A stretch of DNA of 64,000 nt from Pacificoceanicola sp048553275 (GCF_048553275.1 NZ_JBLZMW010000007.1:137793-201792); one strand, 5' to 3'; shown: positions 53,290 through 62,585, counted from the stretch's first letter. Notes: a model not told the origin generated them from the letters alone. Made by a program: numbers and translations.

Positions 53290-53690
53290 GCCCCCTTTTT
53301 TGCCCGCAGGCTGAAGGCTGTGCGGTGCGCCTTGAGATGGCTTGCGTCCAGTGCCCGGCAGGGCATCACGGAGAGGGGATCATGACGGTGCTCGTTTCGG
53401 CGCCCCTGATCGGCCAGTTCGACCAGGATCCTGGCGAAGACGCCCATCTTGCTCCACCGACGCCAGCGGTTGTAGAGCGTCTTGTGCGGGCCGTATTCCC
53501 CGTTCGGGTCGGCCTCGAACCGGTGGCGGCTCGACCCTCACCATCAAGCCAGCGCAAACCATTGCGATTAATGAAGATAATCCCGCCAAGCTCGCGCCTG
53601 TCATCCTCCCTCGGGCGACCACGGCTCTTCGGGAAAGAAGGGACGCAGACGCACCATCTGCGCCTCCGTCAGCCAGAACAAATCGCTCAT
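53286..53690 (-). pseudogene. IS5-family (OrfA type) transposase fragment
   Basis: On the - strand it starts MSDLFWLTEAQMVRLRPFFP at 53690, shifts frame to KSRGRPREDDRRELGGIIFI then NRNGLRW, shifts again to GPHKTLYNRWRRWSKMGVF, and ends HLKAHRTAFSLRAKKGG at about 53286. These are the successive blocks of the IS427-like OrfA of IS5. The fragment is truncated where the IS256 remnant begins, so one element has interrupted or replaced part of the other. Confidence 0.75.
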
Positions 53691-53766
53691 GATGCAGGTC
53701 TCCACGACGCCCCGGCATCACCTTGTCTGTCAAATCTTAATGAGGCCGGAGCCTAGATGCCATGGC

Positions 53767-54697
53767 ATGCCAAAGTCTTCCGACACCCGTTACTGGACGT
53801 TAAGTTGGTCCGACTATAACGCTTCTCTGAAACGGCGAAGATCATTGTCCGTCTGGTTCGATCCGGACATGTCCTGGCGGGCAGCCCGAAGTGGCCAGCG
53901 CGGTCATCTCGAGACCTTCTCCGACAGTGCGATCCAGACCTGTCTCACGCTGAGTATCTTGTTCGGCCTGCCGCTTCGCCGGATCGTCGGTCTGGTCGCA
54001 AGCCTTATCGAGATAGCCGGGCTCGACTGGCCTGTGCCGGACTATTCGAATTTGAACCGACGTCAGGCTCAGATGCACGTGCAGATCCCGTATCGGCGTT
54101 CAGACAAGCCGCTGAACCTCCTGACCGACAGCACCGGCATTCGCTTTCGCGGCAACGGGGAATGGCTTGCGCAAGCATGGTGCGACGCGCAGACACGAAT
54201 GGCGGAAGGTGCATCTGGCAATGGACACGACCACTGGCGACATCCACGCATTCGAATTCACCTCGAGCAGGTAGGGCGACAGCCCGATCCTGCCGGAGTT
54301 ACTTTCGCGGATCCCGGCCGAAGAGGGTATCGAGACAGTCACAGCCGATGGCGCCTATGACACACGCCGTTGCCATGCGGCGATCCTCGAGCATGGGGCG
54401 GAGCCCATTGTCCCGATCCGTCGCAATGGGCGAGCGTGGAAGCCGGACTGCCCCGCAGCGAGATCGCGAAACGAGATCCTGAGGGCGACGCGCTGCATGG
54501 AGCGATTGATCTGGAAGAAATGGGCAGGCTATCACGCCCGAAGTTGCGTCGAATCTTAGATGAACCGCCTGAAGCTCTTTGGCGAACGGATCATGTCACG
54601 TGACCCCGACCGTCAGACCGCCGAAACTCAGATCCGCATCGCTATCATGAACCGCTGCTCGACCCTTGGAAGGGCCGAGATCGAAGCCATTGCCTGA
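53767..54697 (+). pseudogene. IS5-family DDE transposase, frameshifted remnant
   Basis: It begins MPKSSDTRYWTLSWSDYNAS, continues through CLTLSILFGLPLRRIVGLV, DWPVPDYSNLNRRQ and LLTDSTGIRFRGNGEW, then changes frame near 54180 to WRKVHLAMDTTTGDIHAFEF, hits TAG at 54272-54274, and resumes PELLSRIPAEEGIETVTADG, ARSCVESRMNRLKLFGERIM to a TGA at 54695-54697. The total length is not a multiple of three. The DDE-type catalytic aspartates can be recognised (LLTDSTG, TADGAYD), but the gene is broken. Confidence 0.85.
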
Positions 54698-54833
54698 GCC
54701 CACCGGGGAAATGGGCAGAGCATCGTCTCCTCCGATTAGCGCATCATGGCCAACCTTACTTGAACATGACCCACCGCGAAGCAGTAAATGCCAGCCGCCT
54801 TCAGGCGAGCAAGCCATCACGGAACGACGTTCC

Positions 54834-55631
54834 TCACTTCATCAAATGTGCGACCGGCGGCGCGGCGATGAACCGCCATTTCCGCAACGGCCCGGCCATC
54901 ACGTTGAGGTAATACAACTCGAACCCGTAGGGCGCGCCGCAGGGGTGGTGGCCGCGGGGCACCAGGGTCACGTCGCCATCATGCACCGCCATCGTCTCGT
55001 CCAAAAGCAGATCGTCCGTGTAGACACGCTGCACGGCGAACCCGTCAGCGGGGTTCAGACGGTGGTAATAGGTCTCTTCGAGATAGGTGATGTTGGGGAA
55101 ATCGTCCTCGTCATGGCGGTGGCTGGGGAAGGACGACCAGTTGCCGGCGGGGGTAAAGACCTCTGTCACCAACAGGCTGTCGCAGTAGTCCTCGTTCTCC
55201 ATCGCGATGTTGTTGATATAGCGGGTGTTCGTGCCCTCGCCGCGCTGGGTCAGCTCGATCCCTTCTGGGCCGACCTTGCGCGCCGCGTGACCGCCCGTGC
55301 CGGGGGCTGCGCAGACGGCAATCACGCAATTGGTCGTGGCCTCGGCGGTCCAGTCGGTGCCATTGGGCAGGTACAGGGAATGCGGCGGGGTCTTTTCAAA
55401 GACATCCATCCGCTCGCCGAGTTCGCCCCAGTCCTGCCCCGCGCCGGTGAACCTGGCCTTGCCCTCGACCACCACGAGGATCACCTCGGTATCGCCGGTC
55501 TGCTCGGAGACCACATCGCCCGGGCGCAGCCGGTAGAGGCCAAACCCGACGTAGCGCCAGCCTGCGGCCTGGGGCGTGATCTCGTGGACCTTGCCATGGG
55601 TGCCAAACGGTTTGCGAAGAAGATCAGTCAT
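54834..55631 (-). CDS. iolB: 5-Deoxy-glucuronate isomerase
   Basis: A 265-residue cupin-fold isomerase, converting 5-deoxy-D-glucuronate to 5-dehydro-2-deoxy-D-gluconate in myo-inositol catabolism. Conserved parts are the metal-binding FPSHRHDED, LEETYYHRLNPADGFAVQRVY and VPRGHHPCGAPYGFELYYLNVMAG. It is the final gene of the visible iol operon. The ATG at 55631 follows AAAGGACC; an in-frame codon at 55649 is less likely. The start overlaps the preceding small gene by eight bases. Confidence 0.93.
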   Translation of the reverse strand: MTDLLRKPFGTHGKVHEITPQAAGWRYVGFGLYRLRPGDVVSEQTGDTEVILVVVEGKARFTGAGQDWGELGERMDVFEKTPPHSLYLPNGTDWTAEATTNCVIAVCAAPGTGGHAARKVGPEGIELTQRGEGTNTRYINNIAMENEDYCDSLLVTEVFTPAGNWSSFPSHRHDEDDFPNITYLEETYYHRLNPADGFAVQRVYTDDLLLDETMAVHDGDVTLVPRGHHPCGAPYGFELYYLNVMAGPLRKWRFIAAPPVAHLMK

Positions 55632-55827
55632 CAGAGGTCCTTTCGTCATCGACCGGTGTCCATGTCAGCAGCAGGACATAGCCCGCCCACAGGCCAACCG
55701 CGCCGAACATCATCGCCCAACCCGGGCTGCCGGTCAGCAACTCGACCAGCGCCCATCCCAGCGCCAACACCACGGTCAGGACGCGGCGCCATGCTGGATT
55801 GAAGAAGGGATAGCGCAGGTCGAACAT
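55624..55827 (-). CDS. Small membrane protein in the inositol operon, unknown function
   Basis: A 67-residue protein with two hydrophobic helices (about 15-32 and 37-56) and an acidic tail ending VDDERTSDD. It starts one base after the iolE stop, has a GGAG ribosome-binding site inside the end of iolE, and overlaps iolB by eight bases. The tight packing supports a real gene. No family is recognised. Confidence 0.6.
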   Translation of the reverse strand: MFDLRYPFFNPAWRRVLTVVLALGWALVELLTGSPGWAMMFGAVGLWAGYVLLLTWTPVDDERTSDD

Positions 55828-55828
55828 C

Positions 55829-56734
55829 TTATTGCTCCACGGTCAGGCCGGACTTGTTGCAAATCTCGACGATATGGTCGAAGCCCAGTTTGGAGTAGTC
55901 AAATGGCGGCGCCTTGGCGGGGTCCTGTTCGGCCTCGACGACGATCCAGCCGTTGTAGTCCATCGCCGCTAGACGGTCAGTGATCGCCTGGAAGTCAATG
56001 CAGCCCTCGGGGTCGCCCGGCACGGAGTAGACGCCAGCGGCGACGCCATCGAGAAAGCTGCGATCCTCGGCCCGGACCCAGTCCAGCACCGGCTGGCGGA
56101 CATCCTTGAAGTGGACGTGGCGCACGCGGTGCCCCCATTTGTCCAGCACGGCCAACGGATCGGCCCCGGCAAAATGCAGGTGGCCGGTATCATAGAGCAG
56201 GTGCAAGTCGGGGGTCGAGCCCTCCATCAGCCAGTCGATATCCTCGGCGTCCTGGATCATCGCGCCCATGTGGTGGTGATAGGCCAGTGGCGTGCCGCGA
56301 TCCGCCGACCACTTGGCCAGCTCGGACAGTTTGGCGGCATAGGCCAGCACCTCGTCTCGGCTCAGCTTGGGGCGGCGAGACACGGGCGTGCCCTGATCCC
56401 CCTGAATGGTGTTGGAACACTCGGCATAGACGATGCAGGGTGCGTTCAGCGCGGCGAACTGATCGACCTGCTGCCGAATGGCGTCCTGCTCGGTCGCCAG
56501 ATCATTCACCATCAGGTTGCCCGAGCACCAACCGCCACAAAGCGCCACCCCGTAGCGATCCAGATAGGCGCGCAGCCCGTCGGTATCGGCGGGCATCCGG
56601 CGGCCCCGCTCGACGCCCATGTAGCCAATGCGCCCAGCATCCTCCATCGCGCCTTCGGTGGTGAAGGCGGCGGTCAGCTCGGGCAGGTCATCGTTCTGCC
56701 AGGCGATCAGCGAGATGCCGATTTTTACTTTCAT
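55829..56734 (-). CDS. iolE: Myo-inosose-2 dehydratase
   Basis: A 301-residue TIM-barrel enzyme dehydrating 2-keto-myo-inositol to 3D-(3,5/4)-trihydroxycyclohexane-1,2-dione. It begins KVKIGISLIAWQNDDLPEL and contains LAYHHHMGAMIQ, LLYDTGHLHFAGADP, VRHVHFKDVR and WIVVEAEQDP, the ligand-bearing blocks of IolE. It follows iolD by 21 bases, with AGGAAAG before the ATG. Confidence 0.94.
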   Translation of the reverse strand: MKVKIGISLIAWQNDDLPELTAAFTTEGAMEDAGRIGYMGVERGRRMPADTDGLRAYLDRYGVALCGGWCSGNLMVNDLATEQDAIRQQVDQFAALNAPCIVYAECSNTIQGDQGTPVSRRPKLSRDEVLAYAAKLSELAKWSADRGTPLAYHHHMGAMIQDAEDIDWLMEGSTPDLHLLYDTGHLHFAGADPLAVLDKWGHRVRHVHFKDVRQPVLDWVRAEDRSFLDGVAAGVYSVPGDPEGCIDFQAITDRLAAMDYNGWIVVEAEQDPAKAPPFDYSKLGFDHIVEICNKSGLTVEQ

Positions 56735-56755
56735 ATCAGTGTCTTTCCTGAGAGG

Positions 56756-58597
56756 TCAGTCGACCAGCCGTTGTTGCATCCGGTTTTCAAGGTAGGCCGC
56801 ATAGGCCGCGCGCACGCCCTCGCGGTCGCTGACCGCAGGCACCGCCACGTCCCACCAATGACCCGCCTCGCCAAAGCCCGGACCCTCGGCCGGGTTGGTC
56901 TCAATCACGATCACCGTGGGCCGGTCGCGGCCCCGCGCATGGGCGATTTCGGCTTCGAGGGCTGGAATATCGGCGGCCTTGACCGCAAGGGCCCCCATGC
57001 TGGCCGCGTGGGCCACGTAGTCGATCTCGGGCTGGGCCACGATATTCGACGTTGCGTACAGGTTGTTGAACGACGCACCACCGCAACCCAGCGTCTGCAG
57101 CCGGTTGATGCAGCCATAGCCCCGGTTGTCGGTCAAGACGATGGTAAAGGGCACCCGCCGCATCACCGCCGTCGCCAGTTCGGAATTCGCCATCATGTAG
57201 CTGCCGTCACCGACAAAGCAGATCACCTCGCGCTCGGGCGTGGCCAGCTTGAGGCCCATGGCGCCTGCGATCTCGTAGCCCATGCAGCTGAAGCCGTATT
57301 CCATGTGATAGCCGCCTTGGCTTGCCTGCCACAGCAGCTTGAGCGCCCCGGGCATCGTGCCCGCCGCGCACATCGCCACGGCGTCCTCACCGGTGGCGCG
57401 TTGCACCGCGCCGATCACCTCGGCATCGAGCGGGCGGTCGCCTTCGCCGCCCGCACGCGGGGCGCAGTGGGCAGTCACGGCCTCCAGCCAGTCGCTGCGC
57501 AGCTTGGCATCGGGCGCGCCGGCCGTGTGGTCGCCAAGCGCCGCGCCGATCTTTTCCAACGCGACCTTGGCATCGGCCACCAGCGGCACCGCGCCATGTT
57601 TCACCGCGTCATAGGCCGCGACGTTGATCGACACCAACCGCCGCGCGGGGTTCTTGAACAAGGCCCAGGACCCGGTGGTAAAGTCCTGGAACCGCGTCCC
57701 CACCCCGATCACCAGATCGGCGTTTTCGGACACCGCATTCGCCGCCGCCGAGCCATCGACACCGGACGCGCCAAAGTTCATGGGATGCGCCTGCGCGAGC
57801 GCCGACTTGCCCGCCTGCGTTTCCACGACGGGGATCTGGTGCCGGGTCGCAAACGCCCCCAAAACCTCCTCGGCGCCGGAATAGATCACCCCGCCGCCGC
57901 AGAGGATCACGGGATTTTTCGCAGCACGGATCAGCTCGACCACTTCGGCCAGCTCGCCCGCGTCAGGCTCGGGCCTGCGGATGCGCCAGACGCGCGGCTC
58001 AAAGAACGCCTCGGGGTAATCATACGCCTCGGCCTGCACATCCTGACAGAAGGATAGCGTGACCGGACCGCAATTGGCCGGATCGGTCATCACGGACATG
58101 GCGCGCGGCAGGCAGGTCAGCAGATGCTCGGGCCGGGTGACCCGGTCAAAATACCGGCTGACCGGTCGGAAGCAATCATTCGCCGAAACCGTCCCGTCGT
58201 CAAAATCCTCGACCTGCTGCAAGACCGGATCGGGGCGACGGTTGGCAAACACATCGCCCGGGATCAACAGCACCGGCAGACGGTTCACATGCGCCAACGC
58301 CGCGGCGGTCACCATGTTCGTGGCCCCCGGCCCGATGGAGGACGTCACCGCCATCGCGCGGCGCCGCTTCGACGCCTTGGCAAAGGCGATCGCTGTATGC
58401 GCCATGGTCTGCTCGTTCTGGCCCCGCCAGGTCGGCAGAGCCTCGCCGACATCGTGCAACGCCTCGCCCAGCCCGGCCACGTTGCCATGGCCAAAGATCG
58501 CCCAGACTCCGTCGATGAACCTCTCCCCGTCATCCGTCATCTGCACCGAAAGCCACTTCACCATCGCCTGCGCAGCGGTCAGCCTGATCGTTCCCAT
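56756..58597 (-). CDS. iolD: 3D-(3,5/4)-trihydroxycyclohexane-1,2-dione hydrolase
   Basis: A 613-residue thiamine-diphosphate enzyme of the acetolactate-synthase superfamily, opening the ring of the IolE product to 5-deoxy-glucuronate. Landmarks are GIFGHGNVAGLGEAL-type start (here AIFGHGNVAGLGEAL), SIGPGATNMVTAAALAHVNRLPVLL, and the ThDP motif ICFVGDGSYMM with the distal asparagine region after it. The AIFGHGNV block is characteristic of IolD. A GAGGAGGACGAG ribosome-binding site precedes the ATG. Confidence 0.94.
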   Translation of the reverse strand: MGTIRLTAAQAMVKWLSVQMTDDGERFIDGVWAIFGHGNVAGLGEALHDVGEALPTWRGQNEQTMAHTAIAFAKASKRRRAMAVTSSIGPGATNMVTAAALAHVNRLPVLLIPGDVFANRRPDPVLQQVEDFDDGTVSANDCFRPVSRYFDRVTRPEHLLTCLPRAMSVMTDPANCGPVTLSFCQDVQAEAYDYPEAFFEPRVWRIRRPEPDAGELAEVVELIRAAKNPVILCGGGVIYSGAEEVLGAFATRHQIPVVETQAGKSALAQAHPMNFGASGVDGSAAANAVSENADLVIGVGTRFQDFTTGSWALFKNPARRLVSINVAAYDAVKHGAVPLVADAKVALEKIGAALGDHTAGAPDAKLRSDWLEAVTAHCAPRAGGEGDRPLDAEVIGAVQRATGEDAVAMCAAGTMPGALKLLWQASQGGYHMEYGFSCMGYEIAGAMGLKLATPEREVICFVGDGSYMMANSELATAVMRRVPFTIVLTDNRGYGCINRLQTLGCGGASFNNLYATSNIVAQPEIDYVAHAASMGALAVKAADIPALEAEIAHARGRDRPTVIVIETNPAEGPGFGEAGHWWDVAVPAVSDREGVRAAYAAYLENRMQQRLVD

Positions 58598-58624
58598 CTC
58601 GTCCTCCTCAAAAAGACACGCCCG

Positions 58625-58684
58625 TCTATTCTTTGGTCCCCAAATACCTCGAGGGGGCTCCGAAGGAGCGGGGGCAGAGCCCCC
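58625..58684 (-). repeat. Intergenic hairpin-plus-tail element between iolC and iolD
   Basis: On the - strand, GGGGGCTCTGCCCCC (58684-58670, stem GGGGGC/GCCCCC around TCT) is followed by a second hairpin GCTCC-TTC-GGAGC (58669-58657) and then the tail CTCGAGGTATTTGGGGACC followed by AAAGAATAG. The plan matches the element at 12101-12199: GC hairpin, then GAG(G)TATTT, then CCAA(A)GAA. It lies within the 93-base gap between iolC and iolD, inside the same operon. Confidence 0.5.
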
Positions 58685-58690
58685 ACCCCG

Positions 58691-60595
58691 TCACCCGCGC
58701 GCACTGTCCCAGATATCACACAGGCGAGCATAGCGCCCGGCCATCATTGCAACCGCATCCGCATCCGACATCTCGCCTGCCATCCACGCCCGCGCCGCGT
58801 CGCCAAAGATCGTCCGGCCTACTGCAAAGCCCTTGACCAGCGGCTGTTTCGCCGCCAGCGCGAAGGACGCCGCCAGTTCATCTTCCGGCGCGTCCAGCCC
58901 CAGCACCACGATGCCGTAGGTGCGCGGGTCGTTGCGTTCGATGGCGTCCACCGCGTTCTGCCAGGCCGCCTCGGTCCGGAACGGTTCCAGCTTCCACCAG
59001 TCGGGATAGACGCCCGCATCGTAGAACTGCTGGATCAGCGTGGCCGTCGTCATGTCGTCCACCGGGCTGACCTTGGACGGAATCACCTCCAGCAGGAATT
59101 CCAGCCCCGCTCGCCGCGCGGCGGTGAACAGGCGCAACACGCGTTCCTCCTGCAGCGCCCGCAAGGTTGCGTCGTCGTCCGGGTGGCAGAAGACCAGCAG
59201 CTTGACCACGTCCTCGACCGCCCATTCCTTCAAGCGACCAAAGTCGATGCCAAGGTCCTTTTCAAACTGGATCGGGCGCGAGCCGGGGTCCTCGGTCGGG
59301 CGGCCGATCCACAGGCCGGAACCGCTGGCCCGGTGCAAGGCCGACCGCCCGATGCGGTTGTCGCACAGGATGCCAAAGCCGGGACCACCGCCCTGCACCT
59401 TCAGGGCCGCGTCAAGGCACAACTCCTTGAACGCGCTCCCCTTCTCGGGGGTATACCCGTCCATCTCCTCCAGCTGCATCCGGTGGTCAAAGGCAAAGGT
59501 CCGCAGCACATCGCCCGGCGCGCCGGGGCGGGTGTGGCGGGTCGTGGCCCAATGCACCTGCTCCAGTTCGACATCGTTGCGCAGGTCGGGCTGCACCACC
59601 CCGCGCTCAAAGAAGAATTGCAGTTCCTCCCAGCTGGGATAGGCCGGGGTGCAACCATGGCGCGACACGGCAAAGGCCCCGCAGGCATTGGCGTATTTCA
59701 ACGCCACAGGCCATGCCTCGCCATCCAACCAACCCTTGAGCAGACCGGACATGAAGCCATCGCCTGCCCCAAGCACGTTGAACACCTCGATCGGGAAGCC
59801 GGGGCCGGTTTGGCCATCGTCGAGGCTGTCGGGAATGTCGCCTTCAAAGGCCACTGCCCCCATCGGCCCGCGCTTGCAAACCAGCGTGGCGCCGGACACG
59901 GCCCGCACCGCGCGCAGCGCTTCGATGGTGTCGGTGGACCCGCCAGCGATGTGGAACTCCTCCTCAGTGCCGACGATCAGATCGAAGAGGTGCAGCGTGG
60001 ATTGCAACTGGGCCGTCACCTCGGCGCTTTCAGCAAAGCGGCTTTCGCCGTCACCATGCCCCAGAACGCCCCAGAGGTTCGGACGGTAGTCGATGTCCAA
60101 AGCGGTCCTCACCCCATTCTCACGCGCAATCGTCAGCGCCTTCAGCACCGCCGCCCGTGTCCGTTCGTTCGACAGATGCGTCCCCGTCGGCACCACGGAC
60201 CGCGCCGATTTGATGAACTCCGGGTCGATGTCATCCTCGCACAGCGCCATGTCGGCGCAGTTCTCGCGGTAGAAGATCAGCGGAAACTGTTCCTGGTCGC
60301 GGATGCCAAGGATCACCAGCGCGGTCAGCCGGTCGGGATCGGTCACGACGCCCTTGGTCTCGACCCCCTCCCGCCGCAGCTGTTCGAGGATGAACCGCCC
60401 CATGTGCTCGTCGCCCACGCGACTGATCAGCGCCGACCTGAGCCCAAGCCGTGCCGTCCCGCAGGCAATGTTCGTCGGCGAGCCACCAATGTATTTGTCG
60501 AAGGACGACATGTCCTCCAACCGCCCGCCAATCTGCGCGCCATACAAATCAACGCCAGCACGGCCTATCGTGATTACGTCCAATGGTTTTGTCAT
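58691..60595 (-). CDS. iolC: 5-Dehydro-2-deoxygluconokinase fused to a DUF2090 aldolase-like domain
   Basis: A 634-residue fusion. Residues 1 to about 325 are a PfkB-type kinase: ITIGRAGVDLYGAQIGG at the N-terminus and the catalytic NVLGAGDGFMSGLLKG. Residues about 330-634 form a DUF2090 domain (FAFDHRMQLEEMDGY, GFGILCDNRIG, KLLVFCHPDDDATLRALQEERV), proposed as an IolJ-like aldolase partner in such fusions. The kinase makes 5-dehydro-2-deoxygluconate 6-phosphate. The fused form is common in Rhizobiales and Rhodobacterales and could replace a separate iolJ. Confidence 0.9.
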   Translation of the reverse strand: MTKPLDVITIGRAGVDLYGAQIGGRLEDMSSFDKYIGGSPTNIACGTARLGLRSALISRVGDEHMGRFILEQLRREGVETKGVVTDPDRLTALVILGIRDQEQFPLIFYRENCADMALCEDDIDPEFIKSARSVVPTGTHLSNERTRAAVLKALTIARENGVRTALDIDYRPNLWGVLGHGDGESRFAESAEVTAQLQSTLHLFDLIVGTEEEFHIAGGSTDTIEALRAVRAVSGATLVCKRGPMGAVAFEGDIPDSLDDGQTGPGFPIEVFNVLGAGDGFMSGLLKGWLDGEAWPVALKYANACGAFAVSRHGCTPAYPSWEELQFFFERGVVQPDLRNDVELEQVHWATTRHTRPGAPGDVLRTFAFDHRMQLEEMDGYTPEKGSAFKELCLDAALKVQGGGPGFGILCDNRIGRSALHRASGSGLWIGRPTEDPGSRPIQFEKDLGIDFGRLKEWAVEDVVKLLVFCHPDDDATLRALQEERVLRLFTAARRAGLEFLLEVIPSKVSPVDDMTTATLIQQFYDAGVYPDWWKLEPFRTEAAWQNAVDAIERNDPRTYGIVVLGLDAPEDELAASFALAAKQPLVKGFAVGRTIFGDAARAWMAGEMSDADAVAMMAGRYARLCDIWDSARG

Positions 60596-60654
60596 TGGGG
60601 GGCTCCCGTCAGTAAATGCACCGGATCACTTGGGAACCGGCGCGGGGTATCGTT

Positions 60655-61653
60655 TCAGCATGCGGACAAGCTGACGGCTTGGCCTGTCTTTGCGGACTGC
60701 AAAGCGGCATCTGCCAGTTCCAGCGCACGCAGACCGTCAAGGCCGGTCGTCGGTGTCGCAGCGCCGCTTTGAACCGCTTCGACAAAAGCGGCGATCTCGG
60801 CCGCATAGGCGGCGGTGTAGCGCGACATGAAGAAGTTCAGCAGCGGCGGCTTGGTGTAGCCATCGCCATTGGCAATCTCGATGTTCGCTTCGCGCTGGTT
60901 CATCGCCGAGACCGAACCGCCCGAGCCATGCACCTCGATCCGCTGGTCGTAGCCATAGGTCGCGCGTCGGGTATTCGTGATGGTGCACTGCTTGCCGGAC
61001 GCCGTGCGCAGGATGACGTTGACGCTGTCATAATCGCCCAGCTTGCCGATCTCGGGATCGGTCAGGACCGAGGCCTGCGCCATCACCGTTTCCACCTCTT
61101 CGCCCAAGAGCCAGCGCGCCACGTCGAAATCGTGGATCGTCATGTCGCGGAAGATGCCGCCGGAGCTTTGGATATAGGCGGGCGGCGGCGCGCCGGGATC
61201 GCGCGAGGTCAGCGTGACCATCTCGACCTTACCGATGCGACCCTCGTCGATGGCGGCCTTTAACGCGCGGAAATCAGGATCGAAGCGGCGTTGGAAGCCG
61301 ACCATCAAGGTGCCGTTTTCCGCCGCAACGGTTTCGATCACCTGACGGGCACGGGCCACGTCCAGATCGACGGGCTTTTCGCAGAACACTGCCTTGCCGG
61401 CCTTGACGAAGTCTTCGATCAGGTCGGCGTGGGTGTCGGTGGGCGTGCAGATGATGACTGCATCAATGTCATCGGCCTGCCGGATCTCATCGATGGTGCG
61501 GATCTCGCAGCCATACTGATCGTGAAGGGCCTGTGCCGCCGCCGCGACTGCGTCAGCAACGGCGACAAGCGCCGCGCCAGGAACTGAGGCAATGGCGCGC
61601 GCATGGACCTGTCCGATGCGGCCGGCGCCGAGAACTCCGAATTTGACTGTCAT
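60655..61653 (-). CDS. iolG: Myo-inositol 2-dehydrogenase
   Basis: A 332-residue Gfo/Idh/MocA-family NAD-dependent dehydrogenase. The NAD motif is FGVLGAGRIGQVHARAI at the N-terminus, the catalytic lysine is in VFCEKPVDLD, and GGIFRDMTIHDFDVARWLLGEE carries the substrate-binding aspartate and histidine. It catalyses the first step of inositol breakdown. The ATG at 61653 follows AGGAAAA; an in-frame extension to 61689 is unlikely. Confidence 0.93.
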   Translation of the reverse strand: MTVKFGVLGAGRIGQVHARAIASVPGAALVAVADAVAAAAQALHDQYGCEIRTIDEIRQADDIDAVIICTPTDTHADLIEDFVKAGKAVFCEKPVDLDVARARQVIETVAAENGTLMVGFQRRFDPDFRALKAAIDEGRIGKVEMVTLTSRDPGAPPPAYIQSSGGIFRDMTIHDFDVARWLLGEEVETVMAQASVLTDPEIGKLGDYDSVNVILRTASGKQCTITNTRRATYGYDQRIEVHGSGGSVSAMNQREANIEIANGDGYTKPPLLNFFMSRYTAAYAAEIAAFVEAVQSGAATPTTGLDGLRALELADAALQSAKTGQAVSLSAC

Positions 61654-61739
61654 AGTTTTCCTCATGACGGGCACAGCCCGGTTGCGCACTGAAGGCGCGC
61701 GGCCTGCAGTGAATGTCTGTAGAAGGGCGAAAAAGCCAA

Positions 61740-62573
61740 TTACGCTGCGTCAGCGTATTCGGGCTGAGTCTTCGCACCTGTGATATAGGCCACCACGTCC
61801 TCGCCGGTGATATCGCCAGCGCGAATGTCGAGATTGGCGCAGATTCTCCCACGGCGGAACACCACGATCCGGTCGCAGAGGTCCATCACTTGCCGCATGT
61901 TGTGGCTGATGAGGATCAAGGGTTCACCCTGCTCTTTCAACGTGCGGATGATGTTTTCGACCTGTGCGGTTTCCTGCACCCCAAGCGCCGCCGTGGGTTC
62001 GTCCATGATGGTCAGCTTGGAATGGAAGGTCGCGGTGCGGGCGATGGCCACACATTGCCGCTGGCCGCCGGACATGCGCTCGATCGTGCCCCGAATGTTG
62101 GGGATTTTTACACCGGTTTTCTCCAAAGCGCCGATCGTACGCTCTCGCATCGACTTGTAGTCGAGGATCGAAAAGGGCCCGAACTTGAACTTCACCAGCT
62201 CACGGCCAAGGAACAGGTTGTCGGGCACGTCCAGTTGATCGGCCAGCGCAAGTGTCTGGAACACGGTCTCGATGCCGGCATTGCGGGCATCCATCGGATT
62301 CTCGAAATACACCGGCCTCCCGTCAAAGATAACATCGCCGCGCGTGCGCTGTTCGACCCCGGTGATCTGCCGGACGAAGGTGGACTTGCCCGCGCCGTTA
62401 TCGCCCATGATCGCCACGTGTTCGCCTTTGCGCAGGGTGAAATTCGCATCTTGAAGCGCATGCACGCCGCCGTAATGCTTGGTCAGGCCACGGGTTTCGA
62501 GGATCACCTCGCCCGAGGGCGCTGCGCCATGGGAGAAGTCGGTGCTATGGATGTCTGTCTGTACGTCGCTCAT
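61740..62573 (-). CDS. iatA: Sugar ABC transporter ATP-binding protein, single-domain (inositol uptake)
   Basis: A 277-residue ATPase with Walker A GDNGAGKST, signature MSGGQRQCVAIARTA and Walker B KLTIMDEPTAALG. Most carbohydrate-uptake-2 ATPases, such as Caulobacter IatA, are ~500-residue tandem proteins; this one is a single nucleotide-binding domain, like FrcA. Two copies would be needed per transporter. Operon position, next to the permease and iolG, suggests that myo-inositol is the cargo. Confidence 0.85.
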   Translation of the reverse strand: MSDVQTDIHSTDFSHGAAPSGEVILETRGLTKHYGGVHALQDANFTLRKGEHVAIMGDNGAGKSTFVRQITGVEQRTRGDVIFDGRPVYFENPMDARNAGIETVFQTLALADQLDVPDNLFLGRELVKFKFGPFSILDYKSMRERTIGALEKTGVKIPNIRGTIERMSGGQRQCVAIARTATFHSKLTIMDEPTAALGVQETAQVENIIRTLKEQGEPLILISHNMRQVMDLCDRIVVFRRGRICANLDIRAGDITGEDVVAYITGAKTQPEYADAA

Positions 62574-62585
62574 CGTCTCTCTTCC

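Larger units (their letters stand above)
48220..54833. other. Accessory island between the polyol and inositol operons
   Basis: The glycan-modification genes at 48343-51861 are visibly lower in G+C than the flanks (hand count 28 of 60 at 51001-51060 versus 39 of 60 at 47041-47100) and use different codons. They are followed at 51977-54697 by at least four decayed insertion-sequence fragments. Both flanks are sugar-alcohol operons of ordinary composition. I saw no tRNA, integrase or direct repeats at the borders, so the mechanism of acquisition is open. Boundaries are approximate. Confidence 0.6.

Noticed and set aside
56111..58057. Long + strand open frame opposite iolD and iolE
   Set aside because: Same reason: antisense shadow of IolD and IolE with no domain or ribosome-binding site.
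58124..60772. Very long + strand open frame (over 880 codons) opposite iolC and iolD
   Set aside because: It is antisense to two clear enzyme genes, crosses their intergenic gap, and reads as low-complexity Arg/His/Pro/Gly sequence without a recognisable domain. High third-position G+C explains it.
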